Source: a virus
Virus record (IMG/VR): IMGVR_UViG_3300013233_000211
Coordinates: 1-54,690 of that record
Length of the DNA: 54,690 nt
Strand: one strand, 5' to 3'
The notes below the pieces were generated by a model. The model saw only the letters and a list, made by a program, of their open reading frames with translations. It did not search any database and was not told the DNA's origin. Shown in pieces: positions 37,049-44,772 of this stretch (the stretch's first letter is position 1; every line of letters begins with the position of its first letter). The position numbers and the translations under genes were made by a program.

Positions 37049-37123
37049 TAAGTCATTGATTTATATAGAGTTATAGCGATGCTTATGTAGTTCACTTAAA
37101 CCACTAAGTCATTGATTTATATA
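37049..37123 (+). repeat. 19-bp dispersed repeat, copies B and C
   Basis: TAAGTCATTGATTTATATA occurs at 37049-37067 and 37105-37123, both followed by GAG. The 37025-37285 region has no gene. Besides these repeats it holds promoter module 2. Confidence 0.7.
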
Positions 37124-37227
37124 GAGAAAGTGAAATATTTGGCTTGCGTAATACGATATCTAGCGTATTGATACACCTAGGAGCACAAAACGGGGTTATT
37201 TGAGATATAAATTAGTTAAAATAAAGG

Positions 37228-37256
37228 TTGACCTTTTAGTGTATATGTCATATAAT
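37228..37256 (+). promoter_or_regulatory. Sigma70-like promoter (module 2, near-copy of module 1)
   Basis: TTGACC (37228-37233) and TATAAT (37251-37256) are 17 bases apart. AAAGGT/ACCTTT arms (37223-37236) surround the -35, and GTGTATAT (37239-37246) pairs with ATATACAC (37255-37262) over the -10. From about 37220 to 37270 it differs from module 1 by only a few bases. Confidence 0.75.
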
Positions 37257-37285
37257 ATACACATATTAACAAAAAGGCAAAGAAT

Positions 37286-37444
37286 ATGAATAAATTAGAT
37301 TTAGCTACGTGGTTATCAACTGTCTCATTTCGCAATGGTGCTAATACATTTAAAGGTCGTACTACTTTAGCAAAATGGGTTACATTTTATATGAGTATGT
37401 CAAAAGCGCAGTTACAAGACGAATATAAATCATACGGATGTTAA
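37286..37444 (+). CDS. Small protein under promoter module 2
   Basis: A 52-residue open frame (MNKLDLATWLSTVSFRNG at the start; ending QDEYKSYGC). Mildly basic and mostly helical in look, with LATWLSTVSFR and AKWVTFYMSMSKAQL. It is the first gene behind the module 2 promoter and has only a weak Shine-Dalgarno. Unknown early protein. Confidence 0.5.
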   Translation: MNKLDLATWLSTVSFRNGANTFKGRTTLAKWVTFYMSMSKAQLQDEYKSYGC

Positions 37445-37454
37445 CAGCAAAAGG

Positions 37455-37482
37455 TTGACATTTCGGTAAATGATGCTATACT
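37455..37482 (+). promoter_or_regulatory. Sigma70-like promoter of the lipoprotein gene
   Basis: TTGACA (37455-37460) and TATACT (37477-37482) are 16 bases apart. The -35 context (AAAGGTTGACATTTCGG) resembles that of promoter modules 1 and 2. Confidence 0.7.
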
Positions 37483-37508
37483 TATATATAAGCAATTAGG
37501 AGAATGAT

Positions 37509-37676
37509 ATGAGATATACGATATTGTTACTAACGTTATTATTTGTAACCGGATGTGTGCATAATGTTAAAATAGAAGCACCAGATAAACCAATTAATAT
37601 TAACTTAACAATCAACTTACAGCATACATTGGTGATTAAAGATGAAACTGGACTATTTAAAAGAAACAACAAGTAA
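37509..37676 (+). CDS. YnbE-like lipoprotein
   Basis: A 55-residue lipoprotein with an ATG behind AGGAG. The signal peptide MRYTILLLTLLFVTGC ends in a lipobox (VTGC, Cys16), so the mature protein is lipid-anchored and begins CVHNVKIEAPDKPIN. The mature part NVKIEAPDKPININLTINLQ is close to E. coli YnbE, whose mature start is C-TPRIEVAAPKEPITINMNVKIEHEI. YnbE partners YdbH in bridging the envelope for lipid transport in E. coli. I know of no described phage member. Overlaps the next gene by 35 bases. Confidence 0.72.
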   Translation: MRYTILLLTLLFVTGCVHNVKIEAPDKPININLTINLQHTLVIKDETGLFKRNNK

Positions 37677-37833
37677 TTGGGAAACCGAATACAGAGTTCC
37701 GTGTCATACTTATATAGTAAATGGCAGTAAACTAGTTGGTTATATCAAGGAAAGTAATAACGAAAAGATTATGTTTTCTAAATCAAGAATATTTAACCGC
37801 AAAGGTAGAACGTTTACAAAGGTGAAATTATGA
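37642..37833 (+). CDS. Small basic protein
   Basis: A 63-residue protein that starts inside the lipoprotein gene. It is basic, with RVPCHTYIVNGSKLVGYIKE and IFNRKGRTFTKVKL. Similar short proteins (HTYI...GYIK...GRTF-KV) seem to recur in marine T4-like phages. Its stop overlaps the following start (ATGA). No function known. Confidence 0.55.
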   Translation: MKLDYLKETTSNWETEYRVPCHTYIVNGSKLVGYIKESNNEKIMFSKSRIFNRKGRTFTKVKL

Positions 37834-37898
37834 AAACAGTATTATTTATATGCGCATCAGTGTTATTAATTTTATATATTTTAAGTGGGTACAATTAA
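37830..37898 (+). CDS. Tiny single-span membrane peptide
   Basis: A 22-residue open frame, almost entirely one hydrophobic span (LFICASVLLILYILSG), coupled by ATGA overlap to the gene before and by one base to the gene after. Its Shine-Dalgarno is weak (GGTG). Small holin-like or inhibitor peptides look like this; expression is not certain. Confidence 0.4.
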   Translation: MKTVLFICASVLLILYILSGYN

Positions 37899-38189
37899 AT
37901 GGATACAGCAGAACAATCAAACATGTGGTTTATCAAATACGAAGTTATGTCGCAATACGCAGATCTAAAGTATGATAAACAAAGTGATTTATTTATATCC
38001 TTTGAAGTACCAACAATAGATGATGTATTTGATCAAATTGAGTCTGATGATTTTCAGGAATACCTTGAATGCGAAGATGTTATTAATCAAGATGCGCTAG
38101 CACTGGAAATATATCCAGAAAGTACTAATTTTAAGTACGTTGAAATAAAGGACCAGTATAACAATGTCGTTTATCCAGTGCCAGAATAA
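37899..38189 (+). CDS. Acidic protein, unknown
   Basis: A 96-residue, strongly acidic protein (DDVFDQIESDDFQEYLECED, DALALEIYPES). No motif. DNA-mimic inhibitors can have such composition, but nothing specific supports it here. Located among early-type small genes. Confidence 0.5.
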   Translation: MDTAEQSNMWFIKYEVMSQYADLKYDKQSDLFISFEVPTIDDVFDQIESDDFQEYLECEDVINQDALALEIYPESTNFKYVEIKDQYNNVVYPVPE

Positions 38190-38192
38190 ATA
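38185..38192 (+). promoter_or_regulatory. Late-type AATAAATA box
   Basis: The box is 20 bases before the ATG at 38213, with a Shine-Dalgarno AGGAG between. Confidence 0.4.
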
Positions 38193-38212
38193 ACGTACAC
38201 AGGAGAAATAAA

Positions 38213-38419
38213 ATGAAAACGTTCACCGCCAAAGTATATGTAAAAAATGGCAATTCGAGAATTCCGCATACAGTACAATTTAATGCAGAATCTAGTTTCG
38301 CAGCACAACAAATGCTATCCGCACAATACGGGTCTAGCAATATTGCTTCTATTCCAGTAGAAGTGCAAAGTGGGAGTAGTTATAATTCTGCTCCGTGGAT
38401 GTTAAATATTTTAGGTTGA
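38213..38419 (+). CDS. Small protein, possibly related to the FTAEK pair
   Basis: A 68-residue protein starting MKTFTAKVYVKNGNSRIPHT, with a strand-helix-strand plan (AESSFAAQQMLSAQYG) similar to the small paralogues at 32639 and 32787. Good Shine-Dalgarno. Function unknown. Confidence 0.55.
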   Translation: MKTFTAKVYVKNGNSRIPHTVQFNAESSFAAQQMLSAQYGSSNIASIPVEVQSGSSYNSAPWMLNILG

Positions 38420-38426
38420 TATTATT

Positions 38427-38654
38427 ATGAAAGCATACGGATTACCAAGAGCATTAGATATCGAGCATCCAGACTTAATGGATATCCGGGTATACGGCTT
38501 AAAAAGCAGCACAGGGCAAATCCGTAGCAAAGGCGGTGATTACCGTGGACATAACAAATCAAAAACACGCAACGCAGCTAGAGCAGTATGGAAAGGCAAA
38601 GCGCGTGCTGCAGCTAAGCAAAATATTCGCAAAGAGCTTGACATAAATGGATAA
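38427..38654 (+). CDS. Small strongly basic protein
   Basis: A 75-residue protein with a basic C-terminal helix (NKSKTRNAARAVWKGKARAAAKQNI), which suggests nucleic acid binding. The N-terminus is acidic-neutral (ALDIEHPDLMDIRVYGLKSS). The stop overlaps the next start. Unknown family. Confidence 0.55.
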   Translation: MKAYGLPRALDIEHPDLMDIRVYGLKSSTGQIRSKGGDYRGHNKSKTRNAARAVWKGKARAAAKQNIRKELDING

Positions 38655-38850
38655 TCCTAGTATAATACAAAGAGCAGAAGTACTGTTATCGTTACAAACG
38701 ATAGAACATGCCTGGGAATCATCGGATGATATTAGCATGGATGAAATGTGCGACCACTTAGAAGCAGTTATTGCTATAGTAGAAGGGAAATCTACGTTAA
38801 CAGAATTTAATGAAAGAACCAATTTAAACAGCCAATCACGGCTTAATTAA
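38647..38850 (+). CDS. Small acidic helical protein
   Basis: A 67-residue acidic protein overlapping the previous gene by eight bases (VLLSLQTIEHAWESSDDISM, MCDHLEAVIAIVEGK). It pairs in sequence order with a basic partner, which could suggest a two-component complex. Unknown. Confidence 0.5.
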   Translation: MDNPSIIQRAEVLLSLQTIEHAWESSDDISMDEMCDHLEAVIAIVEGKSTLTEFNERTNLNSQSRLN

Positions 38851-38868
38851 TATTCCCTGGAGGAATCT

Positions 38869-39231
38869 ATGTCAGAAAAAACATTTACAGTAGTAGGAAC
38901 AGCAATCAATGCCAATGGCGAAATGAAAATGCGATGGGCAAACGACCTAGCTAATCGTATCAAAATCCTAATTAAAGCAGACTGCGAAGATATTGATTTA
39001 ATTGAATTACCACAAGGTATGACGAAATTAGCAGCAGCAGAATATCTCAAACAACATCGCACATTATCCCCGGAGCAAGAAGCAGTAGTTGATTTAAAGA
39101 TTGGCGAAAAACGCAGAATGCAAGCTAAAGCAGAAGTAAAAGCAACATTAACAGCAAATGTTAATGCTACTGTAGCAAGTGGTAAAACAGATCCCAAGGT
39201 AGCAGCATTTATCGAAAAAGAATTAGCATAA
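38869..39231 (+). CDS. Conserved-looking phage protein
   Basis: A 120-residue protein behind TGGAGGA. Charged and helical after an N-terminal strand (FTVVGTAINANGEMKMRWAN); DLANRIKILIKADCEDIDLI, TLSPEQEAVVDLKIGE and a Lys/Ala-rich C-terminus. No catalytic motif. One-base overlap with the next gene. Similar proteins appear in marine T4-like phages, without function. Confidence 0.6.
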   Translation: MSEKTFTVVGTAINANGEMKMRWANDLANRIKILIKADCEDIDLIELPQGMTKLAAAEYLKQHRTLSPEQEAVVDLKIGEKRRMQAKAEVKATLTANVNATVASGKTDPKVAAFIEKELA

Positions 39232-39560
39232 TGCTTGATGAGCTCGAACCTAATATCAGACTAACAGTTATTGGTATATTATCAGAACTGTATATGTCTG
39301 GATTAGTGGATAAAGTTGACATTAGTAATGTTATGCGGTTATTTGGTATTAGTAAAACTTCCTGTGATAAAATGTCTGGTGAATTTCTTTATTTCAATGA
39401 TCCAGAGGTGATTGCTGCTATTGAATCACATTTAGGTGTTGATTTATCAGAAGATGAGTTAGCAGAGAAATACAAAGGTAAATCCGATGCTGAAAAACTT
39501 GATATTATTGACAATGAATTAGATATGCAAGAAGCAAAAGCTCAGAAATATCTACATTGA
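39231..39560 (+). CDS. Acidic helical protein
   Basis: A 109-residue acidic protein (RLTVIGILSELYMSGLVDKV, VIAAIESHLGVDLSEDEL, ELDMQEAKAQKYLH). Coupled to the neighbours on both sides by overlaps of one and four bases. No motif recognised. Confidence 0.55.
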   Translation: MLDELEPNIRLTVIGILSELYMSGLVDKVDISNVMRLFGISKTSCDKMSGEFLYFNDPEVIAAIESHLGVDLSEDELAEKYKGKSDAEKLDIIDNELDMQEAKAQKYLH

Positions 39561-39835
39561 AAGAAAAATTAGCATTATTTGTATTACAGAGTTATCATAG
39601 TGATAAGATAGCATTCTTTAATGAATTTATAAGTTTTGTATTAACTGTAACCGCATCTATTTGGATGGCAACAGAAGCAAAGAATCCGCCACTAGATATT
39701 ATATACCCTGTGTATTTAATAGGATCGGTATTTGGATCGTATGCTTATTATAGAAGACAGTTAGTATGGCCGATGTTGTTAACAACATTTTTTATAGTAA
39801 TTAACGCAATAGGTGTATTCGTATTATACACATAG
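39557..39835 (+). CDS. Small membrane protein
   Basis: A 92-residue protein with about three hydrophobic spans (FISFVLTVTASIWMATEA, IYPVYLIGSVFGSYAYY, LLTTFFIVINAIGVFVLY). The start overlaps the previous stop. Possibly an inner-membrane protein active in superinfection control or lysis timing; there is no specific evidence. Confidence 0.6.
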   Translation: MKEKLALFVLQSYHSDKIAFFNEFISFVLTVTASIWMATEAKNPPLDIIYPVYLIGSVFGSYAYYRRQLVWPMLLTTFFIVINAIGVFVLYT

Positions 39836-39843
39836 GAAAATTT

Positions 39844-40068
39844 ATGGAATTAGAACTAAAGAACGCAATATCAATGTTAATTGGCACTGTTATAGGGGTG
39901 TTCTTGACATTAGCATTGTATAGATTCAGTCCAGTTGTTAGCGATATGATAGCGTTGTTTGATGAAGGCAATAGAATCAAGGCAGAATGTGAGAAATCTT
40001 TAGCAAGAGATCAGCATTGTGAAATTAAGATGTTCGCAAGAGTATCTAAAAATAAGACCGGCGTTTAA
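39844..40068 (+). CDS. Single-span membrane protein
   Basis: A 74-residue protein with one N-terminal span (ISMLIGTVIGVFLTLALYRF) followed by a soluble charged tail with two Cys. It follows another membrane gene and has a Shine-Dalgarno (AGGAAA). Unknown; i-spanin-like topology, but short. Confidence 0.55.
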   Translation: MELELKNAISMLIGTVIGVFLTLALYRFSPVVSDMIALFDEGNRIKAECEKSLARDQHCEIKMFARVSKNKTGV

Positions 40069-40114
40069 TCACGCTAAATAAAGGTAGACAATTAACAATA
40101 CATAGGAGTATTAA

Positions 40115-40291
40115 ATGACAAACCACGAAATTTTGATCGAACAGATGGAAGTATACATCGCAGAAAATACAAAACTTACTGAGAAAAAAGTGAAAGCGAG
40201 TGCAGCCAGAGCAAGAAAAGCATTACAAGAAATTAGTAAAGCTATCAAAGAACGCCGCAAAGAAATCATGGTAGAAAAAGAAGCTATCTAG
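40115..40291 (+). CDS. Histone H1/Hc1-like small protein
   Basis: A 58-residue, Lys/Ala/Arg-rich protein with a good Shine-Dalgarno (AGGAG). KKVKASAARARKALQEISKA and KERRKEIMVEKEAI resemble the Hc1-like histone proteins seen in many marine T4-like phages, though the first 20 residues are acidic. It may bind DNA or chaperone another protein. Overlaps the next GTG start region. Confidence 0.55.
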   Translation: MTNHEILIEQMEVYIAENTKLTEKKVKASAARARKALQEISKAIKERRKEIMVEKEAI

Positions 40292-40453
40292 GTGACTACT
40301 TATTCTACATTAGTAGAAAAAGACGCCGAGTCGGGGGATTTGTATATAACATTTCCCCCGGAGCTCATCACCGCAATGGGATGGGACGATGATCCATTAT
40401 TAGAATGGACACAAATTGACGCAGAAAGATGGCAACTTAAAAAAGCCGAGTAA
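40292..40453 (+). CDS. AbrB/SpoVT-like small protein
   Basis: A 53-residue protein, GTG start directly after the previous stop. The plan GDLYITFPPELITAMGWDDD and LLEWTQIDAERWQLKKA matches the swapped-hairpin AbrB type (strand, helix with LGW-x-DGD, strand). Phages carry many such short AbrB-like proteins, presumably as DNA-binding regulators. Confident on fold, not on target. Confidence 0.65.
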   Translation: MTTYSTLVEKDAESGDLYITFPPELITAMGWDDDPLLEWTQIDAERWQLKKAE

Positions 40454-40458
40454 TTCAC

Positions 40459-41520
40459 ATGACAGCAAAAGAAATGCTATCTCAATTAAAGTTATTTACT
40501 ACTAAAGGTGGATTAAATAACAACACATTATTACACATAAAATCATCTAACTTACTTAACATAATTCTTAAAGAAACAAGTTTCTTAAATACATCAGCTA
40601 CATTAGCAGAACGTATATATAATATAATGAATAATATTACTGCTCTGCAGCAATGCAATTCGTGTCACAGTAGTGTATCATTTAGATATTACGCTCACGG
40701 TTATAGCAAATACTGCTCATCAAAATGCGGTAATAATTCTAGTAGTCATAAAGCTAGTGCTAAATCAACTAACTTAGCTAAGTACGGAGTTGAATATCCA
40801 TCAGCATTGCCTGAGTTTATTAACAAAGCACAGCAAACGAATCTAAACAAGTACAAAGTTACATCAAAGCAAAAACTACAAAGTAACATAGCACAAGTAA
40901 AACAAACAAAATTACAGCGACACGGCGATGCTAATTATAATAATAAAGAACAAACTAAAGCAACTAATCTTACCCGTTATGGCAGTCACTTAACACAAGC
41001 ACATTTTAACGATGGAGTACTTAACAAATTACAGTCTAAATCGTGGCTATTAAATGAACATATAACTAATACTAAATCACTAGAACAAATAGCAACTGAA
41101 TTAGATGTGGACAATACTACGATTGGGAATTATTTAAGAAAAGCCAACATAGAAATACAAGCATATAATTATTCATATCCTGAGCAAAGCATAGCAGAAT
41201 ACGTTAAATCATTATACGATACAACTATTATACGCAATACTAAGAACATTATACCACCACGTGAGATTGATATCTACTTACCGGAGTTTCATCTAGCTAT
41301 AGAGTTTAATGGCACGTATTGGCACAGGCCAGAAATATATGGCGGATATAATGAGTGGCTAGAATATCATCAAAGCAAGATAGATTTATGTGCTAAAAAA
41401 GGTATAGCGTTACTACACTTATGGGATGGATTAGATAATCACAATGATCTCATCGAGAGTGCAGTAAATGGATTTATAACAAATGATTTGAAATCAGATT
41501 ACAATAGATTATTCGGATAA
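40459..41520 (+). CDS. Homing endonuclease-like protein (zinc finger plus Vsr-like EDxHD nuclease)
   Basis: A 353-residue free-standing endonuclease candidate. The N-terminal third has a zinc-finger-like CNSCHS...YCSSKC. The middle has repeated short modules with (N/T)L-(A/T)-(K/R)-(Y/H)G (about 100-180), a NUMOD-like DNA-binding array, and a helix-turn-helix (SLEQIATELDVDNTTIGNYL). The C-terminal nuclease REIDIYLPEFHLAIEFNGTYWH with a later D-L-C-A-K-K-G-I is the Vsr-like EDxHD pattern known from phage homing enzymes. It lies between small genes and the structural operon. A target site near its homologous insertion locus is expected. Confidence 0.7.
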   Translation: MTAKEMLSQLKLFTTKGGLNNNTLLHIKSSNLLNIILKETSFLNTSATLAERIYNIMNNITALQQCNSCHSSVSFRYYAHGYSKYCSSKCGNNSSSHKASAKSTNLAKYGVEYPSALPEFINKAQQTNLNKYKVTSKQKLQSNIAQVKQTKLQRHGDANYNNKEQTKATNLTRYGSHLTQAHFNDGVLNKLQSKSWLLNEHITNTKSLEQIATELDVDNTTIGNYLRKANIEIQAYNYSYPEQSIAEYVKSLYDTTIIRNTKNIIPPREIDIYLPEFHLAIEFNGTYWHRPEIYGGYNEWLEYHQSKIDLCAKKGIALLHLWDGLDNHNDLIESAVNGFITNDLKSDYNRLFG

Positions 41521-41523
41521 ATA
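41516..41523 (+). promoter_or_regulatory. Late promoter box GATAAATA
   Basis: It overlaps the homing endonuclease stop and lies 29 bases before ATG 41553. It drives the following structural genes. Confidence 0.6.
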
Positions 41524-41551
41524 CTGTTTAACTTAAATAAGGAAACAGTAT
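41521..41551 (+). promoter_or_regulatory. Inverted repeat gating the RBS of the structural gene
   Basis: ATACTGTTT (41521-41529) and AAACAGTAT (41543-41551) are perfect arms with a 13-base loop. The Shine-Dalgarno AAGGA (41539-41543) is in the loop edge and the start codon follows at once. The 5' arm overlaps the late box, so only read-through RNA folds this hairpin. Confidence 0.6.
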
Positions 41552-41552
41552 A

Positions 41553-41891
41553 ATGACAATCCAAACAATAAATATCGGTTCATCCGCTAACGACGGCACA
41601 GGCGATCAACTTCGTACCGCTTTTGATAAAATCAACGATAACTTCGGTGAACTATACACAGGTGTAGATTCCGATGCTGCAGTAACTAATCCAGTAGAAA
41701 CAACACGTTTTGGTAATGTAACAGGTGATGTTACTGGCAATGTTACAGGTGACGTAACAATACCAGCACCAGGTGTACCAGCAACAGCCACAGCAACAGG
41801 CACAACAGGCCAAATTTCTTGGGATGCTTCATTCATTTATGTTTGTGTAGCCACAGACACATGGGTAAGATCACCACTAACTACTTGGTAA
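41553..41891 (+). CDS. Short tail structural/fibre-linked protein
   Basis: A 112-residue protein starting with QTINIGSSANDGTGDQLRTA, a phrase shared by many marine T4-like fibre or neck-linked proteins (INIG-x-ANDGTGD-LR-AF-KIN-NF). Its middle has four VTGDVTGN-like repeats. The C-terminus is a small beta domain (ISWDASFIYVCVATDTWVR). Likely a fibre or baseplate add-on; it precedes a large Ig-like protein. Confidence 0.72.
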   Translation: MTIQTINIGSSANDGTGDQLRTAFDKINDNFGELYTGVDSDAAVTNPVETTRFGNVTGDVTGNVTGDVTIPAPGVPATATATGTTGQISWDASFIYVCVATDTWVRSPLTTW

Positions 41892-41899
41892 CATAAAGT

Positions 41900-44419
41900 A
41901 TGTCTCAGCAGCCAGTATGGGATACAGCCCCTGGATCACTAGGAACAGTGCCAGAAGGCAAATTCTATAGAATAGCAGTTAATGCTTATGATCCAGAATT
42001 CATCAATGACCCAACAGTAATATCATATTCGTTATTGTCCGGTTCATTGCCTTCTGGCATCCAAGTACAACGCAATGGTACTATAGAAGGTATTCCAGTA
42101 TCCATTGCGGATGTTAAAGGTGTTCCGACAGAAGTAGCTGAGAACACTAAGTCTAAATTCACAATCCGCGCCACATCTGCAGCAAATAGAATCAACGACC
42201 GTACATTCACGTTAACTATAACTGGACAAGATACGCCAGTGTTTATTACTAATGCTGGTAGTATAGGGATATACGAAGATGGCGACCCTGTAGATTTTCA
42301 ATTTGAATACAAGGATAATGATCCTGGTGATGTAGTTACTATAAAACTATTATCTGGTGAATTACCTAGTGGGTTAACATTAACCGAGACTGGGTTATTA
42401 ACGGGTTTCGTAGAGCCATTTCCGGACACTAACTTCGGATTTGATTTACCGCAGTTATTTGACGAATTTGGTGATCCTATATTAACACGTACATTTGACA
42501 ATGAATTTGATTTCTACGATGAAGTTCCGTGGGAGTTTTTGCCAGGTTCACTTAGTAAAGATTATCTGTTTACATTAGAAATAACCGATGGTAAGAATAT
42601 CAATACTAGAAACTTCTCAATGTTCGTACAAAGTCAAGCAGAACCCAAACCGTTTATACGAAACTATGTTAGGAACTTAGGTACCGTAAGGCATGATAAT
42701 TTCTACACACATAAAATAGAAGGTGATGATGTAATTGGATTTAATGTTATGTACCGATTACTTACTCCGTTACCTGAACTGAATTTAACACTAGATACTA
42801 ATACTGGATGGTTAACCGGCTATCTGCCTGATATTAACTTGAGAGTAGAAACATACACGTTCAATGTAGAAGTATATGTTATAAATAGCTCCGGACTTGA
42901 AATTACTTCTAATGTATACAAGTACGATCTAACTATTAGTGGAGATATTGAAGCTAGTGTATTTTGGTCATCAGATTCAGATCTAGGAGCAATAATAAAC
43001 GGGCAAGAAAGTACGTTATTTGTCGAAGCACTGCACGAGACATTACCGCTAGAGTATCAACAAGTAGCTGGTAATTTGCCAGCAGGTGTAGAATTATTAT
43101 CATCGGGAATATTAGCTGGTAGAGTAGATTTTGAAACGTTTAATCTTGACAGCGGAAGAACAACGTTCGACGCAGAATTTAGCACACGATTATCTAATGC
43201 GGATCCACTAACATTTGATTTAGTATACACGTTTACTGCGAATGCATACTCAAGCGATAAAACCGTATCCATATTTAAGGAATTTATCGTATCAATTGAC
43301 AAGCAGTTTAACACACCGTTTAATTCGATATATGCCAAGGCGCTATTAAATACGCATGACAGGGATGCGATATCATCAATGTTATCTACTATAGATTTTA
43401 ATTTACTATATAGACTCGGTGACGAGAACTTCGCAGCAGCTAAAAACTTAACATACACACATGCTTACGGGTTAACGCCGGCTAACATAGAAGATTATTA
43501 CTTAGCTACTAAATTAAATCATTATAATAAACAGTTAGTCTTAGGTGAATTAAAAACCGCAAGGGCGTTAGATGAAAATGGATTAGTTCAATATGAAGTA
43601 GTATATAGCCAAATTATCGACAATTTAGTTAACCCCAATAGTGAAAGTGTATCGTCTAAAGTAGATACATTCACTGGCATTATAAACGATGGAAGTGGAA
43701 AAAGTGTAACAGTTCTTGATGATTTTGTATATCCTAATAGTTTAAAGAATATGCGAGATAATATAATAGACACCATTGGGCAAGAATCTAAACTATTGCC
43801 GCGCTGGATGTTAAGCAAGCAAGAAAATGGAAATATATTAGGTTTCACGCCAGCATGGGTAATCGCTTACACAAAGCCCGGGCAATCAAAATTATTATCA
43901 TATCAGCTTACTAATGATTATTTAAACTTAAATCAAATTGACTTCACTGTAGATCGATTTACATTAGAAAATAGATACACACATAACTGGGATATAGTAT
44001 ATACTGCCGATAGTACAAGATCAGCACCATGGACAGGGTTAAAGACAAGTGATGGAGCAGATGGCTGGCACAAAGCAGAAATAACGTGCGACTCTAGTAT
44101 AATATACACTGATGCTACTAACACAGCAGATTCGTATGAAGACCTAGGGTTGAGTTTGTTTACAGTAGACAATGCGTTCTTCACAGCAGATTCTAATTTA
44201 ACAGCAGATTCAGTAACAACAGAAATAACGTTTATATCAGTAGACAAGGACGGTGCGTTAGTTCCGCTAGAGCAAGGAAGAACAGGTTACGACAATGCGT
44301 TGTATGATTCACTAGCATATGACGAAACATTGACGGTATTAGTACTAAACGCTAATACTAAAACCCAGGATAGATTTGACAAATACATTAAATTTCCACA
44401 AACGAATATCGTGAAATAA
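41900..44419 (+). CDS. Large tail protein with repeated Ig-like (He_PIG) domains
   Basis: An 839-residue virion protein. At least three units of the putative-Ig type are visible, each with PEGKFYR..., a YSLLSGSLPSGIQVQRNGTI or LLSGELPSGLTLTETGLLTG phrase, and about 85-100 residues. The C-terminal 350 residues are mixed alpha/beta with no motif. Such proteins form long tail or baseplate appendages. It follows the previous gene with no separate promoter seen. Its exact position in the virion is unknown. Confidence 0.7.
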   Translation: MSQQPVWDTAPGSLGTVPEGKFYRIAVNAYDPEFINDPTVISYSLLSGSLPSGIQVQRNGTIEGIPVSIADVKGVPTEVAENTKSKFTIRATSAANRINDRTFTLTITGQDTPVFITNAGSIGIYEDGDPVDFQFEYKDNDPGDVVTIKLLSGELPSGLTLTETGLLTGFVEPFPDTNFGFDLPQLFDEFGDPILTRTFDNEFDFYDEVPWEFLPGSLSKDYLFTLEITDGKNINTRNFSMFVQSQAEPKPFIRNYVRNLGTVRHDNFYTHKIEGDDVIGFNVMYRLLTPLPELNLTLDTNTGWLTGYLPDINLRVETYTFNVEVYVINSSGLEITSNVYKYDLTISGDIEASVFWSSDSDLGAIINGQESTLFVEALHETLPLEYQQVAGNLPAGVELLSSGILAGRVDFETFNLDSGRTTFDAEFSTRLSNADPLTFDLVYTFTANAYSSDKTVSIFKEFIVSIDKQFNTPFNSIYAKALLNTHDRDAISSMLSTIDFNLLYRLGDENFAAAKNLTYTHAYGLTPANIEDYYLATKLNHYNKQLVLGELKTARALDENGLVQYEVVYSQIIDNLVNPNSESVSSKVDTFTGIINDGSGKSVTVLDDFVYPNSLKNMRDNIIDTIGQESKLLPRWMLSKQENGNILGFTPAWVIAYTKPGQSKLLSYQLTNDYLNLNQIDFTVDRFTLENRYTHNWDIVYTADSTRSAPWTGLKTSDGADGWHKAEITCDSSIIYTDATNTADSYEDLGLSLFTVDNAFFTADSNLTADSVTTEITFISVDKDGALVPLEQGRTGYDNALYDSLAYDETLTVLVLNANTKTQDRFDKYIKFPQTNIVK

Positions 44420-44422
44420 ATA
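44415..44422 (+). promoter_or_regulatory. Late-type AATAAATA box
   Basis: It overlaps the stop of the preceding gene and is 23 bases before ATG 44446, with an AAGGA Shine-Dalgarno. Confidence 0.5.
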
Positions 44423-44445
44423 CACGCAACTAAGGACACTTATAC

Positions 44446-44763
44446 ATGACATCATTAATTAATACAACAAATATAGACGAGACATATCCAATATCCGGCC
44501 AAGATAACGACAGCCAAGGATTCAGAGATAATTTCACAAACATCAAAACTCAGCTAGACACAGCATCATCTGAGATTTCAGGATTACAAGCTATATTTCA
44601 TCCAGAGTTCGGAACGCCAGCAGATAGCAAAGGTGTTATAACAGACAAGCAAGGTATGATACGATTTGATGATAATTACAAATATTACTGTATCTTAGAT
44701 TACACCGACGGTGTTGCTGATATATGGGTACGTGAAACATTAGCACTAGCCGGATGGGTATAG
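44446..44763 (+). CDS. Small structural protein
   Basis: A 105-residue protein beginning like other tail-linked proteins here (NTTNIDETYPISGQDNDSQG, then FRDNFTNIKTQL, a motif of fibre genes with a short helical segment). The C-terminus is beta-rich (IRFDDNYKYYCILDYTD, WVRETL). It shares the plan of the 41553 product (start strand, F-x-NF-I-x-L, end strand pair), so it is probably a paralogous adaptor. Confidence 0.65.
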   Translation: MTSLINTTNIDETYPISGQDNDSQGFRDNFTNIKTQLDTASSEISGLQAIFHPEFGTPADSKGVITDKQGMIRFDDNYKYYCILDYTDGVADIWVRETLALAGWV

Positions 44764-44772
44764 CCTAAATAT

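Noticed and set aside
37025-37227. A tRNA or other structural RNA in the intergenic repeat region
   Set aside because: No cloverleaf, CCA end or conserved arm was seen; only the short repeats and promoter module are visible.
40310-40370. GC-rich inverted repeat (CGGGGGA/TCCCCCG) as a terminator
   Set aside because: It lies inside the small AbrB-like gene and has no T-run; likely coding constraint.
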